Source of the DNA: Kocuria soli
Lineage (GTDB): Bacteria; Actinomycetota; Actinomycetes; Actinomycetales; Micrococcaceae
NCBI RefSeq assembly: GCF_003797835.1
Contig: NZ_RKMF01000003.1
Span: 172,215 to 236,214, forward strand
Length of the DNA stretch: 64,000 nt
Direction of reading: 5' to 3'
Within the stretch, counting starts at the first letter, position 1; every line of letters starts with the position of its first letter. Made by a program: the position numbers and the translations under genes. This document shows, piece after piece, positions 17,088 to 25,559 of this stretch. Below the pieces are notes generated by a model. It did no database searches. It was not told the DNA's origin and worked only from the letters and a program-made list of their open reading frames with translations.

Positions 17088-17843
17088 GTGGTCGGAACGT
17101 CGGGGACCGTTCGGAAGGGTCTTGAAGTCCTGCGGGTCCTCGGCGATGCCCCGCAGGGTGCCACGGCGGCGGAAGTCACAGAATCCACGGGGTTCCCTTT
17201 CAGTACGGCCTACCGTCTGCTGGCCACCCTCGTGAGTTCGGATTTCGTCGAGTACGACGACGCCACGAAGCGCTACCACCTCGGACTGCGAGTCTTCGAG
17301 CTCGGCCACCGGGTGGCAAGCGCCAGGGGGTACGACGGCGTCGCCCTCACCGTGCTCAAAGAGGTCACGGAGCGTACGGGAGAGAGCACTCTCCTGGCGG
17401 TGCTGGACGGTGACCATTTCCTCACCGTGCACACGGTGGACGGGCCCCAGTTCAGAACGACGACGGACCCGGGCGATCGCGGTGAGTTGCACACCTCGGC
17501 TCTGGGCAAGGCGCTGCTTGCCTTCATGCCCGGCGCTGATCGGGAGCGGCTGGTGGAGTCCCTGGATCTGTCACCGCGCACCGAGGAATCACTGACCGAT
17601 CGCGAAACATTGCGCAAAGAAATCGCGCAGACCCGTGAAAGAGGCTGGGCGGCTCAGCAAGGTGAGCACGACGACGGGATGGGAGCTGTGGCGGTTCCGG
17701 TGGTGACTCCGAATGGTCACCTCCTGGCGTCACTGGCACTGGCGGCCCCTGTGTTTCGCTGCGATCGGGCGGAATTGGAGGCGCAGGTGCCCGTTCTGAA
17801 AGAGGCTGCAGCTCGGCTTGCAGTCCAGCTTCCCGTGCGGTGA
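17088..17843 (+). CDS. IclR-family transcriptional regulator
   Basis: 251 residues. The N-terminal winged helix (VRKGLEVLRVLGDAPQGATAAEVTESTGFPFSTAYRLLATLVSSDFV) and the C-terminal ligand domain (HLGLRVFELGHRVAS...TTDPGDRGELHTSALGKALLAFMP) follow the IclR pattern. GTG at 17088 has GGGAAGGGAGG just upstream; earlier in-frame codons run over the divergent promoter. It probably controls the divergent organic-solute carrier. Effector unknown. Confidence 0.9.
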   Translation: MVGTSGTVRKGLEVLRVLGDAPQGATAAEVTESTGFPFSTAYRLLATLVSSDFVEYDDATKRYHLGLRVFELGHRVASARGYDGVALTVLKEVTERTGESTLLAVLDGDHFLTVHTVDGPQFRTTTDPGDRGELHTSALGKALLAFMPGADRERLVESLDLSPRTEESLTDRETLRKEIAQTRERGWAAQQGEHDDGMGAVAVPVVTPNGHLLASLALAAPVFRCDRAELEAQVPVLKEAAARLAVQLPVR

Positions 17844-17906
17844 GTGCCACGGGGTGGCCGCAGTATGAACTACGGCTCCGTGAGGAGTGGGAACTTTCCG
17901 TAAGAA

Positions 17907-17920
17907 CTAAGGAATCTTAG
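17907..17920. promoter_or_regulatory. Short inverted repeat upstream of the PRC-barrel gene
   Basis: CTAAG-GAAT-CTTAG in an AT-richer part of the region between the IclR and PRC-barrel genes. GGGTAT at 18053-18058, 21 bases before the next start codon, resembles the -10 of SigB/SigF-type stress promoters, but no matching -35 was found. Confidence 0.3.
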
Positions 17921-18079
17921 GTTTCGGCGTGACCTGGCTCGCTTTAGAAGCTACGTTTACTTGTGGATTGCGAAGCAGTCTGAGCGTTTGCAGTCACAGC
18001 CCTACTCCGGCGGTGACGTGCGGGCGCTCTCCTGCTCTCATGGGCTGAGGGCGGGTATGAGCAACGAACAGGAGTCATC

Positions 18080-19105
18080 ATGGCCACCTTCAACATCGAA
18101 GAGCTCGAAAACGGCACTGTCTACGACCAGGACGGAAGCAAGGTGGGCAAGGTTGCCCAGCTCTACCTGGACGATGCCTCCGGCGAGCCCAACTGGGTCA
18201 CCGTCAACACCGGTTTGTTCGGCTCCAACGAGACCTTTGTCCCGCTGGACCGTGCTCGTGTGAACAACGGTGAGATCCACGTGCCTTACACCAAGGACTT
18301 CATCAAGGACGCCCCGAACCTGGATGCCGACGCACACATCGACGAGCGTCAAGAGGACGACCTGTACCGCTACTACGGTATGGGTGGCGGTTCCGGTGAC
18401 CGCGACGACCTCCTCGACCGCGACAACGATCGCAACGACGGCCGCGGCCGCAACGCCGCTGCAGCCGGCACTGCAGGCGCCGCAGGTGCTGCCGGCGGCA
18501 TCGCGGGTTCGCGTCAGGACCGTGACGTCGAGGACGATCGTGCCCGTCTCGGCCACGACACCGGCGTCGGCGGAACCGGCCAGTACCCCGACGAGCGCGG
18601 CGACCACACGCGTGAGGGCAACCGCGGCCAGTACGGCCTGGATGCCGATTCCCGCGCCAACGCCGAAGGCGATGTGCGTGGCGACCGCGACGGCTCCGGC
18701 GAGTCCGTGGTGCGTCACGAAGAAGAGCTGAACGTGGGCACCGAGCGAGTGCAGACCGGGCGTGCCCGTCTGCGCAAGCGCGTGGTCACCGAGCAGGAAA
18801 CCGTGACCGTGCCGGTCGAGCGCGAAGAGGTCGAGGTCGTTCGTGAGCCGATCTCGGGCGGCGAAGCTCGCGGCGGCACTCTGAGCGAAGAGGACGTCGA
18901 GGTGACGCTCTCCGAGGAACGCCCCGTGGTGGACAAGAACGTTGTTGCCAAGGAGCGCGTCGGCCTGGACAAGAACGTCGTCCAGGACCAGGAGCGCATC
19001 CAGGCCGAGGTCGGCCGCGAAGAGGTCGAGGTGGTCGAGGGTGACGAGGGCCGCGACGGCCGCGACGATGACGGCCGCGGCCTGGGAGGTCGCAACCGTC
19101 GTTGA
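18080..19105 (+). CDS. PRC-barrel and DUF2382 stress-response protein
   Basis: 341 residues in three parts. Residues 1-80 form a PRC-barrel (VYDQDGSKVGKVAQLYLDDASGEPNWVTVNTGLFG...FVPLDRA). Residues about 110-205 are an Arg/Asp/Gly/Ala-rich disordered linker. Residues about 210-315 form DUF2382 (VVRHEEELNVGTERVQTGRARLRKRVVTEQETVTVPVEREEVEVVREP type). The tail is Arg/Asp/Gly-rich. This architecture is common in actinobacteria and deinococci and is tied to envelope or desiccation stress, but the mechanism is unknown. RBS AGGAG lies 7 bases upstream. Monocistronic, with two hairpins behind it. Confidence 0.85.
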   Translation: MATFNIEELENGTVYDQDGSKVGKVAQLYLDDASGEPNWVTVNTGLFGSNETFVPLDRARVNNGEIHVPYTKDFIKDAPNLDADAHIDERQEDDLYRYYGMGGGSGDRDDLLDRDNDRNDGRGRNAAAAGTAGAAGAAGGIAGSRQDRDVEDDRARLGHDTGVGGTGQYPDERGDHTREGNRGQYGLDADSRANAEGDVRGDRDGSGESVVRHEEELNVGTERVQTGRARLRKRVVTEQETVTVPVEREEVEVVREPISGGEARGGTLSEEDVEVTLSEERPVVDKNVVAKERVGLDKNVVQDQERIQAEVGREEVEVVEGDEGRDGRDDDGRGLGGRNRR

Positions 19106-19202
19106 TCGCAGGCGCCCGCGTGGCGCTGCGGCAACGGCCTTTTCCCCGGTGACGTCCGTGGTCGGGGAGCGTGCCCTGGGCTGAGGAACCAGCCCCTCAC
19201 CT

Positions 19203-19235
19203 GTGGGGTGTCCGGTGGTGGACCGGACACCCCAC
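19203..19235 (+). terminator. First hairpin after the PRC-barrel gene
   Basis: GTGGGGTGTCCGGT and ACCGGACACCCCAC, a perfect 14-bp stem with a 5-base loop, about 97 bases after the stop. Confidence 0.7.
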
Positions 19236-19246
19236 GGTCATGCCCG

Positions 19247-19278
19247 GAGCACTCACCCGCTCCTGCGGGTGAGTGCTC
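19247..19278. terminator. Second hairpin, between convergent genes
   Basis: GAGCACTCACCCGC and GCGGGTGAGTGCTC, a perfect 14-bp stem with a 4-base loop. It lies between the PRC-barrel gene and the convergent ABC-F pseudogene and could end either transcript. Confidence 0.7.
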
Positions 19279-19294
19279 GTGAGCCGACCGACCG

Positions 19295-20756
19295 TCAATC
19301 CACGGCAGGCTCAAGGTGCAGCCGCAGGCCCTTCCAGCGGTGGCGGACCCAGCGATCGTGGGTACAGAGGATCACCGTCCCGGGCCAGTCCTCGAGTGCG
19401 ATCTCCAGGTCCTCGACCAGGCCCAGGGCCAGGTGGTTGGTGGGTTCGTCCAGCAGCAGCAGGTCCGGCGGATCGGCCAGGATCGCCTGGAGCTGGTCGC
19501 GTCGTCGTTGCCCGGGGGTCAAGGGTTGGCAGGTGGCGGACGTGCGGCCGGCGTCGGTGGCGAGTTCGACCTCCTCCTGCGTCAGGGTGGCGACTCGGAG
19601 TTCCGGGTCCACCCACAGGTGCCCCGTGTCCAGTGCGAGGTCCCCGCTGAGCATGTTCAGCAGTGTCGATTTCCCCGCCCCGTTCGGTCCCGTCAGCAGC
19701 AGGTGATCGCCCGGTTTCAGGGTGAACGTCGTCGGAGCAAGACGGTTCGCGAGGCCGAGATTCGTGGCTCGCACGGCCACGGGACGATCCGCCGTGGCCT
19801 CGCCCGCTTCCGTCCCTGTCCCGGCCAAGGCGAACGGCCCGAAGTGCAACGGTCGGGGTGGGGGCAGGATGGCGTTGCGTTCCAACTCCTCCAACCTGCG
19901 CCGGGCGTTGCGGGAACGGCGCGTGAGCGTGGCCGCGGCCCGATCCGAATAGAACTTCTGGGCGATTCGTGCCTCCGACTTCGCGGTGGTCCGGTGGAAG
20001 ACGTCGGAGGACTCCAGCGCGGCTTCGGTGCGCCAGCGCTGCAGCTGCTCTCCCTGGTCCGCGAACTGTTGCTCCCAGGTGCTCCGGAGCGCCTGGCGTT
20101 GTCGCAGGTAATCGCTGAAGTTGCCTGAATACACGGTCCCTTGGGTCCCGCCGCCGCGGCCGTTGGGGGTCCAGGGACGGGTCCAGATCCACCAGTTGAT
20201 CTGCCGCATGATCCAGGAACCAGCGATCGTGGCTGGCCACCAGAACGGGCCCGGCCCATCGCCGGAGTTCACCGGTCAGGAAGTCCGCCGCGTCGTCCAG
20301 GTCCCACAGGCCGCGGGCATCAGCAGCGGCCAGCGTGCGATCCCAGGCTTCGGCCACCGTCGGGTCGTCGGGCCGGGCGGCCATGCCTTCTGCCAGTTCC
20401 TGAAGCTGCGTCTCGAGTGCGCGCACCGGGGCGACGGCGCGTTCGATCGCCGTCGTGACCGTGCCCCGGGATCCGCCCGCGGGGCGTTGGGACAGGTACC
20501 GCAACGACGGCGGTGCGGTGACCATACCTGCCGTCGGAACCAGGTCGCCGGCCACCAGGGCCAGCACCGTCGATTTCCCGGCGCCGTTCTCGCCGATCAG
20601 GCCCGTGACCTGGCCGGCCGCGGCCGTGAAGGACACATCGGTGAGGGTCGCCGCCGGGGCGGTGGCATAGGTGAACGAGACACCATCGAGGTGAATGTGG
20701 TCTCCACGGTGGCGGTTCGTCAGAGGTGAAGGAGGAGGTGAAATCTGCTCGGGCAC
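19295..20756 (-). pseudogene. ABC-F ATPase pseudogene (internal deletion plus frameshift)
   Basis: Remains of a ribosome-associated ABC-F protein with two ATPase domains. The first domain has Walker A GENGAGKST, but after AWDRTLAAADARGLWD it jumps to LDDAADFLTGELRRW, the sequence that normally follows the first Walker B. The LSGGQ signature and LLLDEPTNH stretch (about 60-70 residues) are missing in frame. The reading frame then shifts near 20165-20169 (a run of five G on the plus strand; four would restore frame). It resumes as NGRGGGTQGTVYSGNFSDYLRQR, then the second domain with Walker A GPNGAGKST, LTPGQ in place of LSxGQ, and LLLLDEPTNHLA. GTG at 20756 has GGGAG upstream. Two independent lesions make a functional product unlikely. 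Confidence 0.85.
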
Positions 20757-20930
20757 GTTGCTCCCGGGTGAAGTGTGGGAGCCCCGCCGGGCATGGGCTC
20801 CGTCAACCGATTTGACCCCACCGCGTGGGGGAGCCTCGGAACGGAACGCCGCGGACGCGGGGCGTGGTCACCTTCACAGCTTCATGCCCATCACCCTAGA
20901 CCAGGGTGTGGAGCCGTGCCAGGGAGTTGG

Positions 20931-21353
20931 TCACACGCGCGCGACCGGCACCATCCGGGCGCGTGCGTTCGAGGAGGAGACCACCTGCTTGCCGAATGGG
21001 AAGCAGGTCACCGGGATGAGCTTGAGGTTCGCCCAGGCCAACGGGAGGCCGATGATCGTCGCGGCCTGCGCCACGGCCGTCACCACGTGACCCACGGCCA
21101 GCCACAGTCCGGCGACCAGGAACCAGATGACGTTGCCGATCGTGCTCAGGCCGGTGGGCGGGCCGACGTCGACGACCTCGCGCCCGAACGGCCACAGCAC
21201 GAAGTTCGCGATGCGGAACGAGGCCAGGCCGAAGGGAATCGTGACGATCAGCAGGCAGGCGACGACGCCGGCCAGGACGTACCCGAGGAACAGGACCCAC
21301 CCCGCGGTCACGAGCCAGACGATGTTCAGGATCAGCGAGATCAGTGAGCGCAC
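20931..21353 (-). CDS. YccF-domain membrane protein (DUF307)
   Basis: 140 residues, four membrane segments arranged as two YccF repeats. Each repeat has the TIPFGLASFRIANFVLWPFGREV type motif, here also as GLPLAWANLKLIPVTCFPFGKQV. Function unknown; the family is widespread as an inner-membrane protein. GTG at 21353 is supported by TATGGT (21360-21365) 6 bases upstream. It follows the amino-acid permease on the same strand by 62 bases but appears to have its own promoter. Confidence 0.85.
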   Translation of the reverse strand: MRSLISLILNIVWLVTAGWVLFLGYVLAGVVACLLIVTIPFGLASFRIANFVLWPFGREVVDVGPPTGLSTIGNVIWFLVAGLWLAVGHVVTAVAQAATIIGLPLAWANLKLIPVTCFPFGKQVVSSSNARARMVPVARV

Positions 21354-21365
21354 GTGTCAACCATA
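21354..21365 (-). promoter_or_regulatory. -10 element of the leaderless yccF-like gene
   Basis: TATGGT on the minus strand (21360-21365), 6 bases before the GTG at 21353. Confidence 0.5.
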
Positions 21366-21415
21366 CGCAGACCCGGCGGGTGCGGTCAGGGGCTGGTGAC
21401 GGTTACTTCGCGCTG

Positions 21416-22870
21416 TCAGCGAACGCGGTGCTTCTGGCGGTGCTTCTGGCGGCGGGAGACCAGCGCGCCCGTGATCACCAGGACCACGACCAACAGCGAG
21501 GTGGCCACGATCTGGAACCGTACGTCGGGGACGGTCAGACCGAGCCCGATGATGGCAACCACGACCACCAGGGCCACGATGTTCGTCCACGGGAACAACG
21601 GTGCGGCGTACGGCCACGGCGTTGACTCCCGGTGCGCACGACGGCGCAGGATCAGGTGGGAGACCAGGGTGGCCAGCCAGGTCACGATCAGCGTGGAGCC
21701 CACGATGTTCAGGAGGATGCCCAAGATCTCCTCCGCCCACAGGTAGTTCAGTCCCACGCAGATGAAACCGAAGGCCGTGGAGGCCAGGACGGCCGGAACC
21801 GGTACGCGACTGGAGTTGGTGCGTCTCATGACTCCGGGGGCCAGCCCGCGCTCGGCCAGGGAGAAGATCATGCGTGATGCGCCGTAGAGGTTGGCGTTGA
21901 GGGAGGACAGCAGGGCGATCACGATCACGATGCCCAGCACCGCCCCGAGCCCGGGGAGCCCCGCGGCATCCAGCGTGGCCACGAACGGCGAGGAAGCCAG
22001 GGCCTCGGAATCCCAGGGCAGGGCGATGACCATGATGGCCACGGAGCCCATGTAGAACAGCAGGATGCGCCACACGATGGTGCGCACCGCCCGCGAAACG
22101 TTCCGAGCGGGGTCGGCCGTCTCGGCTGCGGCCACCGCCACGATCTCGATGCCGCCGAAGGCGAAGGCCACCACCAGCAGCCCCGCAGCCACACCGCCCA
22201 GACCCATGGGGAGGAATCCGCCGTGTTCGGTGAGGTTGCTCAGGCCGGGGGAGTCCGCCGGGGTCCCGCCGAACAGGAACACGAGTCCCACGATCAGGAA
22301 CGCGACCACCGCGCCGACCTTGAGCAGGGAGAACCAGAACTCGAACTCGCCGAACTTCCCCACCCCCAGCAGATTGATGCCCGTGAACACGATCATGAAG
22401 ACCAGGGCCAACAACCACTGCGGGAAGACCGGCCACAGGACCACGAGCAACTGCGCGGAGGCGGTGGCCTCGGCGGCAATGACCAGACACAGCTGGATCC
22501 ACCACAACCAGCCCACGGTGAACCCCACCGCCGGACCCATGGCGCGCTCGGCATACACGGAGAACGCGCCTGAGGCGGGTGCTGCGGCGACCATCTCGCC
22601 CAGGGAACGCATGACCAGGATGACCACCAGGCCGGCGATGGCGTACGAGAGCAGAACGGCCGGTCCCGCCGCGGCGATCCCGCCGCCCGACCCGATGAAC
22701 AGTCCCGCGCCGATGGCCGAGCCCAGACTCATCATCACCAGGTGCCGCGCCTTCATGGACGTGCCCAGGTGGTGGCTGATCTGGGGGGACTGTGCTCCGG
22801 AGGGCTCGGTGGTCTCCGGTCCGGAACTGCGCGTGGTGGTGTTGTGGGGATCGCTGGCGGGGGAACTCAT
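21416..22870 (-). CDS. APC-superfamily amino-acid permease
   Basis: 12-helix amino-acid:H+ symporter of 484 residues. The helix 1 motif SLGSAIGAGLFIGSGGGIAAAGPAVLLSYAIAG is the GxGxG substrate-binding signature of the AAT subgroup (AnsP, AroP, GabP). SGAFSVYAERAMGPAVGF and FAFGGIEIVAVAAAE are also typical. Substrate cannot be assigned. Start ATG at 22870 is supported by TAAGTT 6 bases upstream. The hydrophilic N-tail of about 38 residues is longer than in enteric relatives. Confidence 0.9.
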   Translation of the reverse strand: MSSPASDPHNTTTRSSGPETTEPSGAQSPQISHHLGTSMKARHLVMMSLGSAIGAGLFIGSGGGIAAAGPAVLLSYAIAGLVVILVMRSLGEMVAAAPASGAFSVYAERAMGPAVGFTVGWLWWIQLCLVIAAEATASAQLLVVLWPVFPQWLLALVFMIVFTGINLLGVGKFGEFEFWFSLLKVGAVVAFLIVGLVFLFGGTPADSPGLSNLTEHGGFLPMGLGGVAAGLLVVAFAFGGIEIVAVAAAETADPARNVSRAVRTIVWRILLFYMGSVAIMVIALPWDSEALASSPFVATLDAAGLPGLGAVLGIVIVIALLSSLNANLYGASRMIFSLAERGLAPGVMRRTNSSRVPVPAVLASTAFGFICVGLNYLWAEEILGILLNIVGSTLIVTWLATLVSHLILRRRAHRESTPWPYAAPLFPWTNIVALVVVVAIIGLGLTVPDVRFQIVATSLLVVVLVITGALVSRRQKHRQKHRVR

Positions 22871-22882
22871 TGGGTGAACTTA
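22871..22882 (-). promoter_or_regulatory. -10 element of the leaderless permease gene
   Basis: TAAGTT with an upstream TG (extended -10), 6 bases before the ATG at 22870. Confidence 0.55.
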
Positions 22883-22911
22883 GCACTGCCCTTGAGCCGC
22901 ACCCGCACCGC

Positions 22912-22939
22912 CTGTGACTATAGGTGTTCTGGATCACAG
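22912..22939. promoter_or_regulatory. Inverted repeat CTGTGA...TCACAG over a -10-like TATAGG
   Basis: Six-base arms 16 bases apart, in the divergent region between the permease and the FAD monooxygenase. TATAGG (22919-22924) lies inside and may be the monooxygenase -10. Operator-like; regulator unknown. Confidence 0.35.
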
Positions 22940-22982
22940 TCAGGGTGAGTCTTCAGCTCGGCGATATGAGTGGGGAGTGGGC

Positions 22983-24189
22983 ATGAAGGATCGGAAAGTT
23001 GCAGTCGTCGGCGCCGGTATCGGGGGTCTGACACTCCGGATCGAGCTGCGCCGCCGCGGCGTCGACGTCGAGATCTGGGAAGCCACGCACGAGCTGCGGG
23101 AGGTCGGGGCCGCCGTCGCGCTCTCGGCCAACGCAACCCGTTTCTACCTGGAGCGCTTCGGGCTCGAGCGCGAACTGAACGCCGACGCCGCGGAGGTCGA
23201 CGGCCTGATCCACCGTGACGGGCGCACGGGTGAGGTGGTCGGGCGACATCACACCAAGGAGAGCTACCGCGAACGCTTCGGCGCCCCGTACTACGGGATC
23301 CACCGGGCGGATCTGCAGCGCATCCTCTCGGGAGCCTTCGGCCGGGACGGCCTCCACCTGGGCAAGCGCGTGGTGGGTGTCGACGACGGTGCGGACCGTG
23401 CCAGGCTGCGTTTCGAGGACGGTGACACGGCCGAGGCCGACCTGGTGATCGGGGTCGACGGCGCCCGGTCGGGCATCCGCAGGCAGCTTCTGGGCTACGA
23501 CGACGCCCTGTTCTCCGGGACTGTTGCCTCCCGTGGCATCGTCAGCCCGGAATCCCTGGACCTGCTGCCGGATCCGGAGGCTATTCAGTTCTGGATGGGT
23601 CCCGGGGCGCACCTGCTGCACTACCCGATCGGCTCGGGGGAACAGAACTTCTTCCTGGTCCAGCGGGTGCCCTCGCCGTGGCCGCACACGGGCTGGGTGG
23701 CCCCGGTGGAGGACGGCACGCACCTGGCCGGTTTCGAGGACTGGCACCCGGCGGTCCGACAGATGATCTCCGCCGTACCCGTCACGCAACGCTGGGCCCT
23801 GTTCCATCGACCGCCGCTGTCCTGCTGGTCCCGGGGGCGTGTGACGCTGTTGGGGGACGCGGCACACGCACTGGTCCCGCACCACGGCCAGGGGGGCCAA
23901 TCAATGCATCGAGGACGCGATCGTGCTCGCGGACCAACTCACCGGGACCGCGGACTGGGACGCCTCGCGTCGTCGGTACGAACAACTCCGCCGCGGTCGG
24001 ACCCGCAAGGTCCAGTCCGCCTCCATCATCACCGCGGACGTCCTGCATCTGCCGGACGGGCCGCGGGCCGATGAACGGAACGCGCAGCTGGCCTCGCCGG
24101 GCATGTTCGACCGTCACCTGAGCTGGATCCACGGGTTCCGCGCCGATGTGGACACCCCCGACGACGCCGGCGGCGGGACCTGGCTGTGA
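22983..24189 (+). pseudogene. FAD-dependent monooxygenase with a single-base frameshift
   Basis: Salicylate/3-hydroxybenzoate-hydroxylase-like flavoprotein. The N-terminal frame from ATG 22983 carries the dinucleotide motif VVGAGIGGLT, the DG motif LVIGVDGARSGIRR, and GDAAHALVPHHGQG. The frame is then lost in a run of six G at 23891-23896. With five G the protein reads on as GANQCIEDAIVLADQL and joins the downstream frame ending at 24189 (RRRYEQLRRGRTRKVQ...). The joined product would be about 400 residues, normal length. All catalytic motifs lie before or just at the shift. It could be a recent pseudogene or a homopolymer sequencing error. Confidence 0.8.
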
Positions 24190-24198
24190 AAGCGGGCT

Positions 24199-24696
24199 TC
24201 ATTCCCGGCGCTTGAGATAGATCTCGCGGCGGACGGTGGCCACTGTCTGCCCGTCGTCATCGATCAGGTCCGTGCTGAACCAGCGCAGGACGCGCTCGCC
24301 GGTGTCCGCGGCGGCAAGCAGCTCCTCCAAAGTGCCCTGGTCCAGCGCGAATTCGGCGTGGAGGTGTCCGTGCCCGGGGCGACGGAAACGAGCCACCACC
24401 TGGCGGTCCCAGACGATGTACTCCGACCCCAGGTTCTTCATCAGGATCAGCATCCAGAACGGATCCGTGGCCGAGAGCATGGTCCCGCCGAAGACCGTGC
24501 CCACGTAGTTCGACGTCCACGGGCGTGCACGGATCGTCACCCGGACGCGGCGCCAGTCCGGGGCGATCTCCCGGACCTGCACGCCGGCCCCCAGGAAGGG
24601 TGGCCAGAGTGACATCCCCATCGCCAAGGCCTTGGGGGATTTGAGTGCCCGCTTGACCGGGCCGACAGATTGCTGGGTGGCGCTGCTACGGGCCAT
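24199..24696 (-). CDS. DUF4442 hotdog-fold (thioesterase-like) protein
   Basis: 165 residues. WRRVRVTIRARPWTSNYVGTVFGGTMLSATDPFWMLILMKNLG and the later YIVWDRQVVARFRRPGHGHLHAEF match DUF4442, a PaaI-like hotdog family thought to act on acyl-CoA or acyl thioesters. No experimental role is known. RBS GAGGTAGG lies close to the ATG. It is divergent from a TetR gene, and a perfect palindrome at 24721-24735 lies between them, so it is probably a target of that regulator together with the MMPL exporter. Confidence 0.8.
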   Translation of the reverse strand: MARSSATQQSVGPVKRALKSPKALAMGMSLWPPFLGAGVQVREIAPDWRRVRVTIRARPWTSNYVGTVFGGTMLSATDPFWMLILMKNLGSEYIVWDRQVVARFRRPGHGHLHAEFALDQGTLEELLAAADTGERVLRWFSTDLIDDDGQTVATVRREIYLKRRE

Positions 24697-24720
24697 GACC
24701 TACCTCACGTCGTCGTGATG

Positions 24721-24749
24721 TTGCACGCTGTGCAAATACTTGGCACGAT
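24721..24749. promoter_or_regulatory. TetR operator and promoter
   Basis: Perfect inverted repeat TTGCAC-GCT-GTGCAA (24721-24735). Its left arm doubles as -35 TTGCAC, followed by 17 bases and CACGAT (24744-24749), then 8 bases and GTG 24758. The geometry fits autorepression by the TetR protein and control of the divergent DUF4442 gene. Confidence 0.65.
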
Positions 24750-24757
24750 CTTATCCC

Positions 24758-25465
24758 GTGGACCTCACCCCCAGCGCTCCGCCGAGCGACAAACGCGAAG
24801 CCCTCAAGTGGTACAACCGCCGGGCGATCGTGGTGGCTGCCGCTGCCCTGGCGCGCGAGCGGGGACTGAGCGGGTTCACCGTCAATGACCTGGCCAAGGA
24901 GGCCGGGGTCTCCCGTCGGACGATCTTCAATCACTTCTCCGGGACTGAGGATGCGGTGCTCGGGTCCTTCACGGACAGCGTTTCCGGGCTCTACGGGGAC
25001 TTCAACGACCTGATCGGTGCCCGGCGATTCCCCGACCTGTCCGCGGCCCTGGACGCCTTTGCCGATGCGGCCGCGCAGCTGGACGTGATCGGCACCGTCT
25101 GCCAGGCCGTCTTCCCGTTCCTGCCGAACACCTTGACGGAAGCTTCTGCCCCGGACTCTCCGACCTGTGTGCCCCGTCGCCCCCGGAAGCTTCCGGCCGA
25201 GGGCTCCGATGAAGTCGGGCTGGTGGCACTGCGGGCAACGGACTCCGTGAACCGGGAAATCGTGGGGCTGCTCAACAACCGCGTCGACGACGCCGACCCC
25301 TTCGAGGCCCACCTCCTGGGCGAGTACCTGACCACCACCATGACCGTGTGCGTGGACCGTTGGTTCGCGGCCACCGGTGGCGACCTGACGGACCAGACCC
25401 GCAAGCTCTGGCAGGACCTGCTCAGCCATGCCATGGACTCCCTCCGAAGGGGCTTCGGCCCCTGA
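24758..25465 (+). CDS. TetR-family transcriptional regulator
   Basis: 235 residues. The N-terminal DNA-binding domain, AIVVAAAALARERGLSGFTVNDLAKEAGVSRRTIFNHFSGTEDAVLG, is a clear TetR helix-turn-helix; the C-terminal ligand domain is not assignable. GTG 24758 is preferred on the promoter geometry; a TTG at 24740 is in frame. It directly precedes the MMPL exporter (94 bases) and probably controls it, as in many MmpL/RND loci. The small stem AGGGGC-TTCG-GCCCCT straddles its stop codon and might attenuate read-through. Confidence 0.88.
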   Translation: MDLTPSAPPSDKREALKWYNRRAIVVAAAALARERGLSGFTVNDLAKEAGVSRRTIFNHFSGTEDAVLGSFTDSVSGLYGDFNDLIGARRFPDLSAALDAFADAAAQLDVIGTVCQAVFPFLPNTLTEASAPDSPTCVPRRPRKLPAEGSDEVGLVALRATDSVNREIVGLLNNRVDDADPFEAHLLGEYLTTTMTVCVDRWFAATGGDLTDQTRKLWQDLLSHAMDSLRRGFGP

Positions 25466-25559
25466 ATCGTCCTGGCCACCCAGGACCACTCGGCGGCCTG
25501 CACCGCCTCCCGATCCAAGAACCTGATTCACCGCAAGACAGACACGAAAGGTCTTCCCC

